DNA from: Pseudomonas fluorescens
GTDB taxonomy: Bacteria; Pseudomonadota; Gammaproteobacteria; Pseudomonadales; Pseudomonadaceae
Direction: 5' to 3'
Assembly: GCF_001708445.1 (NCBI RefSeq)
Contig: NZ_CP015637.1
Location: 2,109,001-2,173,000, forward strand
DNA length: 64,000 nucleotides
Below, one piece after another: positions 1-9,615 of the stretch. The position numbers were made by a program, and so were the translations under genes. How positions within the stretch are numbered: the stretch's first letter is position 1; every line of letters begins with the position of its first letter. The notes under the pieces were generated by a model, which had not been told where the DNA came from, searched no databases, and saw nothing but the letters and a program-made list of their open reading frames with translations.

Positions 1-388
1 CCAACGACTCGCGCATGCGATGCAGGACAGACAGGGTTTGCTGAGACTCGGTTTTAGGCGTAACGAAGCGCATGGACGGACGGGAAGCCGCCTCGCAAAT
101 GGCCTCTGCGTCGATAAAGTCATTTTTGTTGCCCTTGACGAAAGGGCGGACAAACTGCGGTGAAATCAACTTGGTCGTATGCCCCATCGCCGCAAGCTGA
201 CGGGCGATGAAGTGAGAGCCGGCACAGGCTTCCGTTACCACGACGCAGCTCGGCAAGTTGCCGAAGAACCGCATCATCTGCGCTCGCGAGAGCTTTTTGC
301 GAAACACCTCGCGGCCCGATTTGTCTTGGCCCAGAAGGTGGAAATTATGTTTGCCGAGATCGATCCCGATCAGCGCTGACTCGCTCAT
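1..388 (-). CDS. IS110-family transposase, N-terminal part (runs off left edge)
   Basis: The minus-strand frame opens at an ATG at 388, preceded by GGAGG with good spacing, and stays open to the window edge (129 residues seen). It begins MSESALIGIDLGKHNFHLLG, the RuvC-like DEDD start of IS110-type transposases; the first catalytic Asp is in IGIDLGKH. FVKGNKNDFIDAEAICEA, with the family NDxxDAxAI motif, follows at about residues 88-105. The serine-containing C-terminal domain lies outside the window. IS110 elements move as circles and, in characterised members, use a bridge RNA encoded in a non-coding end. Only the transposase identity is certain; subgroup and element end are not resolved. Confidence 0.88.
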   Translation of the reverse strand, partial: MSESALIGIDLGKHNFHLLGQDKSGREVFRKKLSRAQMMRFFGNLPSCVVVTEACAGSHFIARQLAAMGHTTKLISPQFVRPFVKGNKNDFIDAEAICEAASRPSMRFVTPKTESQQTLSVLHRMRESL

Positions 389-461
389 GATGATGGCCTC
401 CAAAAACAAAACACCTTGCGAAAGCGTAGCCCTCGCAGGGTGTGGGGGTGACCATCTCATT

Positions 462-502
462 AGCCCGGGGGCGTTCTTCAATGAACGGCCCCGGGCTTTT
501 TT
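462..502 (+). terminator. Strong hairpin with T-run between IS110 and sstT
   Basis: AGCCCGGGG and CCCCGGGCT form a GC-rich stem extended by GCGTTC/GAACGG pairs, followed by six T on the plus strand. As a Rho-independent terminator it points rightwards. It follows sstT on the minus strand with only an A-tract on that side, so for sstT it would at best be a symmetrical barrier. No plus-strand gene is visible to its left, so it may have belonged to a gene displaced by the IS110 element. Confidence 0.6.
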
Positions 503-513
503 ACGCCTGGAGT

Positions 514-1734
514 TCAAGCAGGCAGTTCTTCCTTGCCCAGGCACGCGGCCGCGGTAAACAACACATCCGTGGACGAGTTAAGTGCAGTCTCCGCCGAATC
601 CTGCAACACACCGATGATGAAACCGACCGCCACCACCTGCATGGCAATTTCGCTGGGAATGCCGAACAGGCTGCACGCCAGGGGAATCAGCAGCAGTGAA
701 CCACCGGCCACCCCCGAGGCTCCGCAGGCACAGACTGCCGCGACGACGCTGAGCAGTACGGCGGTGGGCAGGTCGACGGCAATCCCGAGGGTGTGCACGG
801 CAGCCAGGGTCAATACGGTGATGGTGATCGCGGCGCCGGCCATATTGATGGTGGCGCCCAGGGGGATCGACACCGAGTAGGTGTCCTCATGCAGGCCCAG
901 GCGTTTGCTCAACGCCAGGTTTACCGGAATATTCGCCGCCGAGCTGCGGGTGAAGAAGGCGGTGATGCCACTTTCGCGCAGGCACATCAGCACCAGTGGG
1001 TACGGGTTGCGGCGCAGCTTCCAGAACACGATGGCCGGGTTGATCACCAAGGCCACGAACAGCATGCAGCCGATCAACACCACCAACAGGTGCGCATAGC
1101 CGAGCAGGGCGCTGAAACCGGAAGTGGCCAGGGTCGAGGCCACCAGGCCGAAGATACCCAGCGGCGCAAAGCGGATCACCACGCGCACAATCAAGGTGAC
1201 GCCGTTGGACAGGTCGTCGAGTACGGTGCGGGTGGTTTCGTCGGCATGGCGAATCGCGATCCCCATGCCGATGGCCCAGGCCAGGATGCCGATGAAGTTG
1301 GCATTCATCAGGGCACTGATCGGGTTATCCACCACGCTGAGCAGCAGGCTTTGCAGCACCTCGCCGATGCCGCCGGGGGCGCTCACCGTGGCGTCATGGG
1401 TGGCCAGTACGAGGAACGAGGGAAACAGGGTGCTGGCGATCACCGCAACGACTGCCGCGGCAAAGGTGCCCAGCAGGTACAGGAACAGGATCGGCTTGAT
1501 ATGGGTTTCCTGGCCGTGTTTATGGTTGGCGATCGACGCCATGACCAGCACAAACACCAGGATCGGCGCGACGGCCTTGAGCGCAGTGACAAACACTTTG
1601 CCGATAAACCCGGTGGCCTTGGCGGCGTCGGGCAACAACAGGGCCAGCAGGATACCGGCGATCAAGCCGATGACGATTTGCGTGACCAGGCTGACACGCG
1701 CAAGTCGTTGAAAGAGGGAAGGGGCAGCAGTCAT
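514..1734 (-). CDS. sstT: Serine/threonine:sodium symporter SstT
   Basis: The 406-residue protein belongs to the dicarboxylate/amino acid:cation symporter (DAACS) family and matches SstT, which imports L-serine and L-threonine with Na+. It has about eight hydrophobic segments starting near residue 15. The family re-entrant loops are present: a serine-rich stretch [19 protein letters not shown] around residues 262-280, and [13 protein letters not shown] near 293-305. The length is normal for SstT (about 400-415). The start is the only ATG before the membrane segments, and the gene is monocistronic. The upstream gap to the next plus-strand gene is divergent and can hold both promoters. Confidence 0.93.
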   Translation of the reverse strand: MTAAPSLFQRLARVSLVTQIVIGLIAGILLALLLPDAAKATGFIGKVFVTALKAVAPILVFVLVMASIANHKHGQETHIKPILFLYLLGTFAAAVVAVIASTLFPSFLVLATHDATVSAPGGIGEVLQSLLLSVVDNPISALMNANFIGILAWAIGMGIAIRHADETTRTVLDDLSNGVTLIVRVVIRFAPLGIFGLVASTLATSGFSALLGYAHLLVVLIGCMLFVALVINPAIVFWKLRRNPYPLVLMCLRESGITAFFTRSSAANIPVNLALSKRLGLHEDTYSVSIPLGATINMAGAAITITVLTLAAVHTLGIAVDLPTAVLLSVVAAVCACGASGVAGGSLLLIPLACSLFGIPSEIAMQVVAVGFIIGVLQDSAETALNSSTDVLFTAAACLGKEELPA

Positions 1735-1973
1735 AAAGTTGTCTCTGTTTTTTTAATGGGTGCAGCAGGGCGGGCGGAAAGGGCTGTAGGAAACAGGTCG
1801 CGAAGTCTAGCATGCTGCACGAACTGTCCCGGCCAATGCGGCAATGCGTCACCGGCCGGGCGCCGGTCTTAGCCAAGTCCGGACATGTTCTGTTAAGATT
1901 CTTGCCTCTCATCTTTCCTCTCCGTCAGCGAGCCCCCAGGGCAGTCGTTGATGTCGTCGTTTCTGGAGTTTTC

Positions 1974-3131
1974 ATGCTGTTTCCGATCCTGCTGCTGTCG
2001 GCCGCCGGCTTTACCGTGCTGACCACGGAATTCATCATCGTCGGCCTGCTGCCGTCGATTGCCCGCGACCTGAATGTCAGCGTGTCCCAGGCTGGGTTGC
2101 TGGTGACCCTGTTCGCGTTCACCGTGGCGGCGTTCGGCCCGTTTCTCACGGCCTACTTCGCCCGATTCCAGCGCAAACGCCTGTTCATCACGATCCTGGT
2201 CATGTTCGCCGTGGCCAATAGCGTGGCCGCGCTGGCGCCGAATATCTGGGTCATGTCCCTGGCCCGCTTGATCCCGGCCTTGGGGTTGCCGGTGTTCTGG
2301 GCCCTGGCCAGTGAAACCGCGGTGGATATCGTCGGCCCCGAATTCGCCGGGCGCGCCATTGAGAAGATCGGCTTCGGGATTGTCTGCGCCACGGTGTTTG
2401 GCATCCCGGTCGGCACGCTGATTTCCGATATGTTCGGCTGGCGTACGGCGTTTGCCCTGCTAGCGGCCATTGCGCTGGCCAAGGCCTTGCTGCTGTACAT
2501 CTACCTGCCCGTCACGAAAGCCAAGAACGAGCAGGTCACCTTGCGCTCACAGTTCAAGATCCTGCGCAGCCCGCTGATGCAGGGGCATATCCTGCTGTCG
2601 ATCCTGGTGTTCAGCGGCATGTTCACCGCCTACACCTACCTGGCGGACATCCTCGAGCGCCTGGCCGGGTTCGACGGTACGCTGGTGGGCTGGTGCCTGA
2701 TGGGGTTCGGCGCGGTCGGCCTGATCGGCAACTCCCTCGGCGGGCGCGCGGTGGATCGTCACCCGTTGATCGCCTCCATGGTGTTTTGCGGGTTTATGAT
2801 CGCTGGCATGGTGGCCGTGGTGCCTGCCATTCATTCGACAATCGGGCTGGCGGCGGCGATGGCGGTGTGGGGCGTGACCCAGGCGGCGATGTTCCTGGTC
2901 AGCCATGTCCGCCTGATGAAGGCCGCGCCCCATGCGCCGGCGTTTGCCGCGTCGCTGAATATCGCCGGGGCCAACCTGGGTATCGGCCTGGGGGCCATGG
3001 TCGGTGGGCATGTCATCGACACCTTGGGCCTGGGCAGCCTGGGCTTTGCCGCCTCCGGGTTTATCCTGGTGTCGATCCTGCTGGCGCTGTGGCTGATGAC
3101 GGCCAAGCAGCCCGCTGCCTCCAACGCCTGA
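1974..3131 (+). CDS. MFS exporter, DHA1 (AraJ/YdhP-like) family
   Basis: The product is 385 residues with about 12 predicted membrane spans. Early TTEFIIVGLLPSIARDL is typical of DHA1 sugar/drug-efflux relatives (AraJ, YdhP, NepI), and FARFQRKRLF gives the loop 2-3 signature region. The frame is open back to 1812, but the ATG at 1974 is preferred. It has TGGAG just upstream, and translation from it begins directly with the first hydrophobic span as in the family. The substrate cannot be deduced. It converges with the NhaR-like regulator gene, leaving only 4 bp between the stops. Confidence 0.85.
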   Translation: MLFPILLLSAAGFTVLTTEFIIVGLLPSIARDLNVSVSQAGLLVTLFAFTVAAFGPFLTAYFARFQRKRLFITILVMFAVANSVAALAPNIWVMSLARLIPALGLPVFWALASETAVDIVGPEFAGRAIEKIGFGIVCATVFGIPVGTLISDMFGWRTAFALLAAIALAKALLLYIYLPVTKAKNEQVTLRSQFKILRSPLMQGHILLSILVFSGMFTAYTYLADILERLAGFDGTLVGWCLMGFGAVGLIGNSLGGRAVDRHPLIASMVFCGFMIAGMVAVVPAIHSTIGLAAAMAVWGVTQAAMFLVSHVRLMKAAPHAPAFAASLNIAGANLGIGLGAMVGGHVIDTLGLGSLGFAASGFILVSILLALWLMTAKQPAASNA

Positions 3132-3135
3132 GCTG

Positions 3136-4038
3136 TCAGGGCAGGGCGGTGAACAATTCTCGCCGCGCACCCTCGGTAATCGCCACGATGCCGGGGTGCT
3201 TGACCTTGCGCTCCACCGAGATCGCGTAGAACGACTCGCTCACCGCATCAGTCTGGCCGATCAGCGCCACGCCGTACTGGCGCACGACCTCATCGGCGAT
3301 CACGCTGGGGGCGATAAAGATGCCGCTGCCGGATTGGCCGAATGCCTGCATCAACGCGCTGTCGTCGAACTCGCCGATGATCTTTGGCTGGATCTTCTGC
3401 TCGGCAAACCAGCGCTGCAAGCGGCTGCGCACCACCGTCTCCGCCCCCGGAATCAAGAGCGGCGCGCCATGCAAGCATTGTGGGAAATCGCCGCCATGCC
3501 GGTCAGCCAGTGCCTGGGTGGCGAAGAAACTGATGCCACATTCCCCCAGTTTCTGGCTGTAACCCTTGATGTCCAAGTGCGTTGGCATAGGGCTATCGGA
3601 AATGACCAGGTCCAGGCGCTGGATCGCCAGGTCGGCCAATAAACGTTCGAGTTTGTCTTCACGGCAGGTGATGCGGATCGGTTCGCTTAGCTCCATGGTC
3701 GGTGCGATCAGCCGGTAGACGATGGACTTGGGCACCACATCCGCTACCCCGACCCGGAACACAATCTGCTGTTCATTGGGTTGCGCGCGCAGCATCGCTT
3801 CCAGTTCATTGCCCGTCTGGAACATCTGCTCGGCATAGGGCAGGGCCTGGCGACCCGCTTCGGTCAGCTCCAACTGGCGGCCTACCCGTTGAAACAATGC
3901 GACACCAAAGGTTTGTTCCAGCAGGCTGATCTGCCCGCTGATGGTCTGCGGCGTGAGGTTCAGTTGCTCGCAGGCGCGCACGATGCTGCCGGTCTTGGCT
4001 ACCACCCAAAAGTAATGCAGTTGTCGGTAATTGAGCAT
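3136..4038 (-). CDS. nhaR: LysR-family regulator, NhaR-like
   Basis: This is a 300-residue LysR-type regulator with an N-terminal winged HTH (MLNYRQLHYFWVVAKTGSI, then LTPQTISGQISLLEQ as the recognition region) and a periplasmic-binding-like effector domain. Its length and the opening LNYxxLHYFWxVAKxGSI match NhaR, the Na+-responsive activator of nhaA in enterobacteria. No antiporter gene is adjacent here, so the target is unknown. The nearest divergent gene is the small lipoprotein at 4173, with 134 bp between the starts. The NhaR assignment rests on sequence resemblance only. Confidence 0.82.
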   Translation of the reverse strand: MLNYRQLHYFWVVAKTGSIVRACEQLNLTPQTISGQISLLEQTFGVALFQRVGRQLELTEAGRQALPYAEQMFQTGNELEAMLRAQPNEQQIVFRVGVADVVPKSIVYRLIAPTMELSEPIRITCREDKLERLLADLAIQRLDLVISDSPMPTHLDIKGYSQKLGECGISFFATQALADRHGGDFPQCLHGAPLLIPGAETVVRSRLQRWFAEQKIQPKIIGEFDDSALMQAFGQSGSGIFIAPSVIADEVVRQYGVALIGQTDAVSESFYAISVERKVKHPGIVAITEGARRELFTALP

Positions 4039-4172
4039 GGCACCCTACACTTCGTAAAAATCGAAGTATACGCGAGAAAAATACGAATTTTCCTGAACTG
4101 TTCGCCTGCATAGAATGCCTCGCTATCGCGGGGCCACTATTTGGACCCAATGGTTCTAACGAGGAAGACATC

Positions 4173-4424
4173 ATGAAACTCAACTCCCTGGGCGCTGCAT
4201 CGCTGCTTGCGCTTTCATTGGTGGTGGTCAGCGGTTGTGATCAAGTCGAAAAAAGCGCACAGCAAGTGATGGGCAAGGCCACCGAGCAGGCCAAACAAGT
4301 CATCGATGAAACCCACAAGGCCGCCGAACAGGCCTTGAGCGAAGCGACCCAGGGTCTGATCAGCCCGGAAAAAAAGGATGACCAGCCAGAAAACGCGCCG
4401 CAATCGGACAGTAAAGAAGCTTAA
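4173..4424 (+). CDS. Small lipoprotein, helical and charged
   Basis: This 83-residue precursor carries a lipoprotein signal. A short basic start is followed by a hydrophobic core and the lipobox VSGC, with Cys22 as the lipidation site. Asp follows the Cys, a residue that in enterobacteria favours inner-membrane retention. The mature part (about 62 residues) is Ala/Gln/Lys/Glu-rich with heptad-like spacing, predicted helical, ending in a hydrophilic tail. The start is supported by GAGGAAG upstream. It is 29 bp from the TerC-family gene and may be cotranscribed. No function is recognised. Confidence 0.75.
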   Translation: MKLNSLGAASLLALSLVVVSGCDQVEKSAQQVMGKATEQAKQVIDETHKAAEQALSEATQGLISPEKKDDQPENAPQSDSKEA

Positions 4425-4453
4425 CTCCCCCCGAACAACGTCAGGACTGACCT

Positions 4454-5203
4454 ATGGATTACCTTTTACAACTGGCCGCCAGCCCCACCGCCTGGGTCGC
4501 CCTGGCCACCTTGATCGTCATGGAAATCGTGCTGGGCATCGATAACCTGATCTTTATCTCGATCCTCACCAACAAATTGCCGGAGAAGCACCGGGCCAAG
4601 GCTCGTCGCATCGGCATCAGCATGGCGCTGGTGCTGCGCCTGGGCCTGCTGAGTACCATCGCGTTCATCGTGCAGTTGACCGCCCCGGTGTTCGAGATAT
4701 TCGGCCAGGCGTTTTCGTGGAAAGACATGATCCTGATCGCCGGCGGCCTGTTCCTGGTATGGAAGGCAACGACCGAAATCCATCACAGCATGGACCCGGA
4801 GCCGGAAGAGAAGGCCAGCACCAGCAATGTCGTGGCCATCGGTTTTGCCGCCGCCATCGGGCAGATCCTGTTGCTTGACCTGGTATTTTCCATCGACAGC
4901 ATCATCACTGCCGTAGGCATGACCGAGCACTTGCCGATCATGATCATTGCCGTGGTGACATCGGTCATCGTGATGCTGGTGGCGGCTGAACCGCTGGCCA
5001 AGTTCATCAACGACAACCCGACTGTGGTGATGCTGGCCCTGGGCTTCCTGATCATGATCGGCATGACGCTGATCGCCGAAGGTTTCGGTGCCCATGTGCC
5101 AAAAGGCTATGTATATGCGGCGATGGCGTTCTCGGCGGCAATCGAATGCTTGAACATCGCGCGGCGTAACCGGCACAAGCGTTTGCTCGCTGCCCGTCAG
5201 TAA
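4454..5203 (+). CDS. TerC-family integral membrane protein (YgdQ-like)
   Basis: The 249-residue polytopic protein has about seven spans. The TerC hallmarks are present: the acidic-residue motif [15 protein letters not shown] in the first span (residues 22-36) and its repeat [16 protein letters not shown] around 140-155. These membrane-embedded Asp/Asn/Glu residues are conserved in TerC proteins, several of which act in metal (Mn2+) export or metalation of secreted proteins. The YgdQ subgroup is short and lacks CBS/CorC domains, as here. The specific substrate is not shown by the sequence. A Rho-independent terminator follows directly. Confidence 0.88.
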   Translation: MDYLLQLAASPTAWVALATLIVMEIVLGIDNLIFISILTNKLPEKHRAKARRIGISMALVLRLGLLSTIAFIVQLTAPVFEIFGQAFSWKDMILIAGGLFLVWKATTEIHHSMDPEPEEKASTSNVVAIGFAAAIGQILLLDLVFSIDSIITAVGMTEHLPIMIIAVVTSVIVMLVAAEPLAKFINDNPTVVMLALGFLIMIGMTLIAEGFGAHVPKGYVYAAMAFSAAIECLNIARRNRHKRLLAARQ

Positions 5204-5218
5204 CGGCTGGAACAAACA

Positions 5219-5254
5219 GGCCGGCTGCGCTCATCCGAGCCCAGCCGGCCTTTT
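5219..5254 (+). terminator. Rho-independent terminator after the TerC-family gene
   Basis: GGCCGGCTG (5219-5227) pairs perfectly with CAGCCGGCC (5242-5250), and TTTT follows. It lies 15 bp after the TerC-family stop and 44 bp before the selD start, so it separates the two units. Confidence 0.8.
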
Positions 5255-5297
5255 GCTGTCTGCTAGAATCGGCCCACTTGATAGCTTGAGGTCCACC

Positions 5298-6332
5298 ATG
5301 AACGAGCCGATTCGACTTACCCAGTACAGCCACGGTGCGGGTTGCGGCTGCAAGATTTCCCCCCAGGTGCTGGAAGTGATCCTGGCCGGCAGCGGAGCAC
5401 AGAACCTTGACCCCAAGCTGTGGGTGGGCAACGCCTCGCGCGATGATGCGGCGGTGTATGCCATCGATGATGAGCGTGGAGTCGTCTCCACCACGGATTT
5501 TTTCATGCCGATTGTCGATGATCCCTTCGATTTCGGTCGCATTGCCGCCACGAATGCCATCAGCGATATCTACGCCATGGGCGGCGACCCGCTGATGGCC
5601 ATCGCCATTCTCGGCTGGCCGGTCAACGTGCTGGCCCCGGAGATCGCCCGCGAAGTCATCCGAGGCGGGCGCTCGGTGTGTGACGAAGCCGGCATTCCGT
5701 TGGCGGGTGGGCACTCCATCGATGCGCCGGAGCCGATCTTCGGCCTGGCCGTGACCGGCATCGTGCAAAAGCGCCATATGAAGCGCAACGACACGGCCAC
5801 CGCCGGGTGCCAGCTGTACCTGACCAAGCCTCTGGGCATCGGTATCCTCACCACTGCCGAAAAGAAGGGCAAATTGCGTGAGGCGGATATCGGCCTGGCC
5901 CGTGACTGGATGTGCACCCTCAACAAGCCTGGCAGTCGCTTCGGCAAGTTGGCCGGCGTGACCGCGATGACCGATGTCACCGGTTTCGGCCTGCTGGGGC
6001 ATCTGGTGGAAATGGCTGACGGCAGTGGCCTGACTGCGCGCATCGAGTACGAAAAGGTCCCACGCCTGCCTGGCGTGGAGTACTACCTTGACCAAGGCTG
6101 CGTCCCTGGCGGCACCTTGCGCAACTTCGACAGCTACGCCAGCAAGCTCGGGCGCCTGCAGGAACTGCACAAGCGCGTGCTGTGCGACCCCCAAACCAGC
6201 GGTGGCCTGCTGATCGCTGTCAGCCCCGACGGTGATGCCGAGTTTCACGCGGTCGCGGCTGAACTGGGCCTGGCTCTTGAGCCGATTGGCCAGTTGGTGG
6301 AGCGACAGACCAACGCGGTAGAGGTGTCTTGA
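5298..6332 (+). CDS. selD: Selenophosphate synthetase SelD
   Basis: SelD (344 residues) makes selenophosphate from selenide and ATP, the Se donor for selenocysteine and for 2-selenouridine in tRNA. The catalytic loop [11 protein letters not shown] carries Cys16 and Lys19, equivalent to the E. coli Cys17/Lys20 pair. A Gly-rich ATP-binding lid and AIR-synthase-like domains follow ([33 protein letters not shown]). The ATG at 5298 has GAGG upstream and gives the family length. The stop overlaps the mnmH start (TGATG), so the two are translationally coupled. Confidence 0.96.
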   Translation: MNEPIRLTQYSHGAGCGCKISPQVLEVILAGSGAQNLDPKLWVGNASRDDAAVYAIDDERGVVSTTDFFMPIVDDPFDFGRIAATNAISDIYAMGGDPLMAIAILGWPVNVLAPEIAREVIRGGRSVCDEAGIPLAGGHSIDAPEPIFGLAVTGIVQKRHMKRNDTATAGCQLYLTKPLGIGILTTAEKKGKLREADIGLARDWMCTLNKPGSRFGKLAGVTAMTDVTGFGLLGHLVEMADGSGLTARIEYEKVPRLPGVEYYLDQGCVPGGTLRNFDSYASKLGRLQELHKRVLCDPQTSGGLLIAVSPDGDAEFHAVAAELGLALEPIGQLVERQTNAVEVS

Positions 6333-7435
6333 TGGCCACTGACATCACCGATTACCGCGATATCTTCCTCAACGACCGACCCATGATGGATACCCGCGCG
6401 CCGATCGAATTCAGCAAAGGCGCGTTTCCCGGGGTGATCAACCTGCCGTTGATGACCGACGACGAGCGCCAGCGCGTCGGCACCTGCTACAAGCAACAGG
6501 GCCAGCAGGCGGCAATCGTGCTGGGCCATGAACTGGTGTCGGGGGCGATCAAGGCCGAACGCATCGAACAGTGGGCACGATTTGCCCAGGCCCATCCCGA
6601 CGGTTACCTGTACTGCTTTCGTGGCGGGCTGCGCTCGCAGATTGTGCAGCAATGGTTGAAAACCGAGGCCGGTATTGAGTACCCCCGTGTCGGCGGCGGC
6701 TACAAAGCGATGCGCTCCTTTCTGCTCGACACCGTCGAGCGCGCCACCGCCGAGTGTGATTTCGTGCTGCTGGGGGGCATGACCGGCGCGGGCAAAACCG
6801 AGGTCCTGGGCCAGTTGCGCAATGCCTTGGACCTGGAAGGCCACGCCAACCACCGGGGTTCCAGTTTCGGCAAGCGGGCCACGGCGCAGCCGTCCAATAT
6901 CGACTTTGAAAACCGTCTGGCGGTAGACCTGCTGAAAAAGCGCACGGCGGGCATCGAGCAGTTCGTCGTCGAGGATGAAAGCCGCATGATCGGCAGTTGC
7001 GCACTGCCGTTGCCCTTGCACAAAGGCATGCAGTCCTTTCCGATGGTGTGGTTGGAGGACAGTATCGAAGGGCGCGTCGAGCGAATCCTCAACGATTACG
7101 TCGTCGATCTGAGCGCGGAATTTATCGCGGTGTTTGGCGAGCAGGGCCAGGCGCTGTTTGCCGAGCGCTTGACCCAGGGCCTGGCCAATATCTACAAGCG
7201 CCTGGGGGGCGAGCGCTTCCAGCGATTACAGGTGATTCTGCAGGAGGCCCTGGCGGAACAGGCACGCACCGGCGTCGTGGATTTGCATCGGCTGTGGATC
7301 GAAGGTTTGCTGTGCGAGTACTACGATCCGATGTACGCCTTCCAGCGTGAAAAGAAAGGCGCACGGATCGAGTTCTCCGGCGAGCAGGGCGCGGTGCTGG
7401 CGTACTTGCGCGAGCGTAGCGCCCGGCGCGGTTGA
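6332..7435 (+). CDS. mnmH: tRNA 2-selenouridine synthase MnmH (SelU)
   Basis: The 367-residue enzyme replaces S by Se (via geranylation) at the wobble 2-thiouridine of some tRNAs, using selenophosphate from SelD. It has an N-terminal rhodanese domain with the catalytic Cys95 in [13 protein letters not shown]-loop ATPase part follows with Walker [10 protein letters not shown] (residues 149-157). The ATG at 6332 shares one base with the selD stop; a TTG one codon earlier is a less likely start. selD and mnmH form a two-gene operon. Confidence 0.95.
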   Translation: MATDITDYRDIFLNDRPMMDTRAPIEFSKGAFPGVINLPLMTDDERQRVGTCYKQQGQQAAIVLGHELVSGAIKAERIEQWARFAQAHPDGYLYCFRGGLRSQIVQQWLKTEAGIEYPRVGGGYKAMRSFLLDTVERATAECDFVLLGGMTGAGKTEVLGQLRNALDLEGHANHRGSSFGKRATAQPSNIDFENRLAVDLLKKRTAGIEQFVVEDESRMIGSCALPLPLHKGMQSFPMVWLEDSIEGRVERILNDYVVDLSAEFIAVFGEQGQALFAERLTQGLANIYKRLGGERFQRLQVILQEALAEQARTGVVDLHRLWIEGLLCEYYDPMYAFQREKKGARIEFSGEQGAVLAYLRERSARRG

Positions 7436-7456
7436 CAGGTGGGTTTCAGGTGCCTC

Positions 7457-7476
7457 ATCGCGGGCTTGCTCGCGAT
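7457..7476. repeat. REP-like palindrome after mnmH
   Basis: ATCGCGGGCTTGCTCGCGAT is an imperfect palindrome of the common Pseudomonas REP type. It lies between the convergent mnmH and permease genes, where it may limit read-through. Confidence 0.6.
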
Positions 7477-7500
7477 AGGGCCGTCAGCCTCAACGAAGCG

Positions 7501-8556
7501 TTAGAGGATCACCGCACCGATCAATCCGCACACCACGCCCACCAGCATGGTCAAGCCGGCCACCGTCACCAGCACCCGCGCATCGAAATCCTTGCGCAGC
7601 ATCAACAGCGACGGCAGGCTCACGCTCGGCAAGGTCATCAGCAAGGCCACGGCGGGGCCGGTGCCCATGCCCAGGGTCATCATGGTTTGTACGATGGGGA
7701 TCTCTGCCGCTGTAGGAATCACAAACAGCGTGCCGACAATCGCCAGCGGTACCAGCCACACCAGGCTGTTGGTCATGGCGCCGTCCACATGGGGAAACAG
7801 CCAGACCCGCGCTGCACCGAGCACCAGCACCGCCAGGATATAGATCGGTATCGTGCTCCAGAAGAGCTGCCACAGGGTACGCAGCCAGCGGCTCAGGAAC
7901 GGTTGCGACTCCGTGCTGCTGGCTTCGGCTACAGCCTCCAATGCCGCTTCCGGCACCTGTTCCGGCCGGGCGATGCGCTGTGCCACCATCGACACCCCCA
8001 CCACCAGCACAATCCCCGCCACCAGCCGCAACGCCGTAAACCCCCAGCCCAGCACAAACCCCATGAACACCAGCGTGGCCGGGTTCAGCACCGGGTTGGC
8101 GATCCAGAACGCCAGCGCGGCGCCCACCGACAACCGCTGGCGGCGCATGCCTGCCGCGACCGGTGCCGCGCAGCAACTGCACATCATCCCCGGCAAGGCG
8201 AACAGCCCGCCGCGCAAGGTCGAACCCAGCCCGGCGCGGCCGAACAGGCGCAACAGCCAATCGCGAGGGATCAGGACTTGCAGCAAGGAACCAAGGATCA
8301 CCGCCAACACAGCGGCTTTCCAGATCGCCAGGAAATACACCTGGGCATAGGCCAGCGCCGCGGCCAGCGGCGAGCTTTGCTGGTCATTGAGAATCGAGGC
8401 GCCGATGCTGTGGTTATCGGCGGCCACAAATGCCTTGAGGTAATAAGGCGACCACTTCACGTAGTAGAGGCCCACGCAGGCCACCAGCAGGAATAACGTT
8501 GGTTTCCACCAGAATGACCAGCCTCGGTTGGGCTGGGTGGAGGTGAGGTTGGGCAT
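7501..8556 (-). CDS. UPF0718/YraQ-type permease
   Basis: The 351-residue membrane protein has about eight to ten spans. The cysteine-rich stretch PGMMCSCCAAPVAAGMRR lies in the first half of the protein, in the region where this permease family (UPF0718/DUF318; relatives include ArsP and SO_0444-type exporters) carries conserved metal- or metalloid-facing residues. A second half-repeat carries VIPTAAEIPIVQTMM. I prefer the ATG at 8556; a TTG at 8580 would add eight residues without a clear ribosome-binding site. The substrate is not known. Metal(loid) export is an inference from the Cys motif and family. Confidence 0.75.
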   Translation of the reverse strand: MPNLTSTQPNRGWSFWWKPTLFLLVACVGLYYVKWSPYYLKAFVAADNHSIGASILNDQQSSPLAAALAYAQVYFLAIWKAAVLAVILGSLLQVLIPRDWLLRLFGRAGLGSTLRGGLFALPGMMCSCCAAPVAAGMRRQRLSVGAALAFWIANPVLNPATLVFMGFVLGWGFTALRLVAGIVLVVGVSMVAQRIARPEQVPEAALEAVAEASSTESQPFLSRWLRTLWQLFWSTIPIYILAVLVLGAARVWLFPHVDGAMTNSLVWLVPLAIVGTLFVIPTAAEIPIVQTMMTLGMGTGPAVALLMTLPSVSLPSLLMLRKDFDARVLVTVAGLTMLVGVVCGLIGAVIL

Positions 8557-8659
8557 GGAGAGGTTCCGCAGGCGAGTCAAGAACGCAGCATCATACGCCC
8601 TTGCCTTCGATCATACCCACGCTCCTGCGTGAGCAAAGCTCAAGCCGAAACGCTGCGTT

Positions 8660-9361
8660 TCAGAGATCGGCGCTGGCCTGGGTCGCCTGCGGGCAAGTTT
8701 CGTCGCCGTTATTCAGCCCTTGCTTGTAGTTACGGCTCAGCAACGAGGCCTTGCCGTTGTGCCAGGTCAGCGTCAGCACATACAGCGTGTCGTAGTCGCT
8801 GCCGGACCAGTCATTGGTGATGGTGTGCTTTTCGCCCACCGCTTCACTGGCCACCTTGTTGATCAACTCCGGCAGGTAACCGTGGGACCAGGCGGTGTAG
8901 ATGATGGCGTTGTGGTACTTGTCTTCCACCAGTTCGTCGGCGAGGGCGCTGGTGTCATTGGCCGAAAACTTGATGTTCACCGGCAGGCCGAGCTTGATCG
9001 CGCTGGGGCTGATGGTCATCAGGGGGCGAATGTAGCTGTACGAGTTATCTTTCTCGCCTTCTTCGATATTGCGCGTGGGGTTGGCGGCAAACACGAAGTT
9101 GGCCTTGCCGAATTTTTCCGGCAATACGGTGGCCAGGTTCATCGCACGGTTCAGGCCCTGGCAATTGAGCTGGCCCAGGCCGCCGGCGGGTTTTTCGCCG
9201 TGGCGCAGGAAAACCAGGGTTTGCACGCCATCCACCGGTTGGGCGCGGCTTTCGCGAGCGTCGAGGGCGGCGACCATGGCGGCGCTGACCAGCAGCAGCG
9301 GCAGCGTAATGTAGGAATAGCGTTTCAGTCGTTGTACATGGCGCAGAGGCTTGATCTTCAT
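8660..9361 (-). CDS. Histidine phosphatase-family protein, membrane-anchored or secreted
   Basis: The 233-residue protein opens with a basic segment and one hydrophobic stretch (about residues 15-33) that may be a signal peptide or anchor. The domain then starts with LVFLRHGEKP, the RHG catalytic motif containing the phospho-accepting His. A later SHGYLPEL segment (SH plus surrounding residues) could supply the second catalytic His. The domain is short for the family and the substrate is unknown. It is divergent from the GST gene with about 250 bp between, in which I see no other gene. Confidence 0.7.
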   Translation of the reverse strand: MKIKPLRHVQRLKRYSYITLPLLLVSAAMVAALDARESRAQPVDGVQTLVFLRHGEKPAGGLGQLNCQGLNRAMNLATVLPEKFGKANFVFAANPTRNIEEGEKDNSYSYIRPLMTISPSAIKLGLPVNIKFSANDTSALADELVEDKYHNAIIYTAWSHGYLPELINKVASEAVGEKHTITNDWSGSDYDTLYVLTLTWHNGKASLLSRNYKQGLNNGDETCPQATQASADL

Positions 9362-9615
9362 TGTAGGTTCGAGTCTTCATGCGTCAGGTTAAGGCGGACA
9401 AGCCTGGCCCCAGTCACGCCGATAGCGTCCTGCGGTGTGTTCCCTGTCGATACAGCGAGGTGCCTCCATTTACCGTTCGGGCGCATGTAAGAGTGCGCTT
9501 GGGCACTTTGGTTCGCCCGTGCGGGACATTAGCCCGCCAATGTTGCGCAATGATGACTTATGCACGACGGGAGGCGGGTGGCTATCATGGTGACTTTCTG
9601 CCTTGGGGTTTCCCG

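Noticed and set aside
1812-1973. 54-codon N-terminal extension of the MFS exporter.
   Set aside because: The extension is hydrophilic and unlike the family start. ATG 1974 has TGGAG upstream and starts right at the first span.
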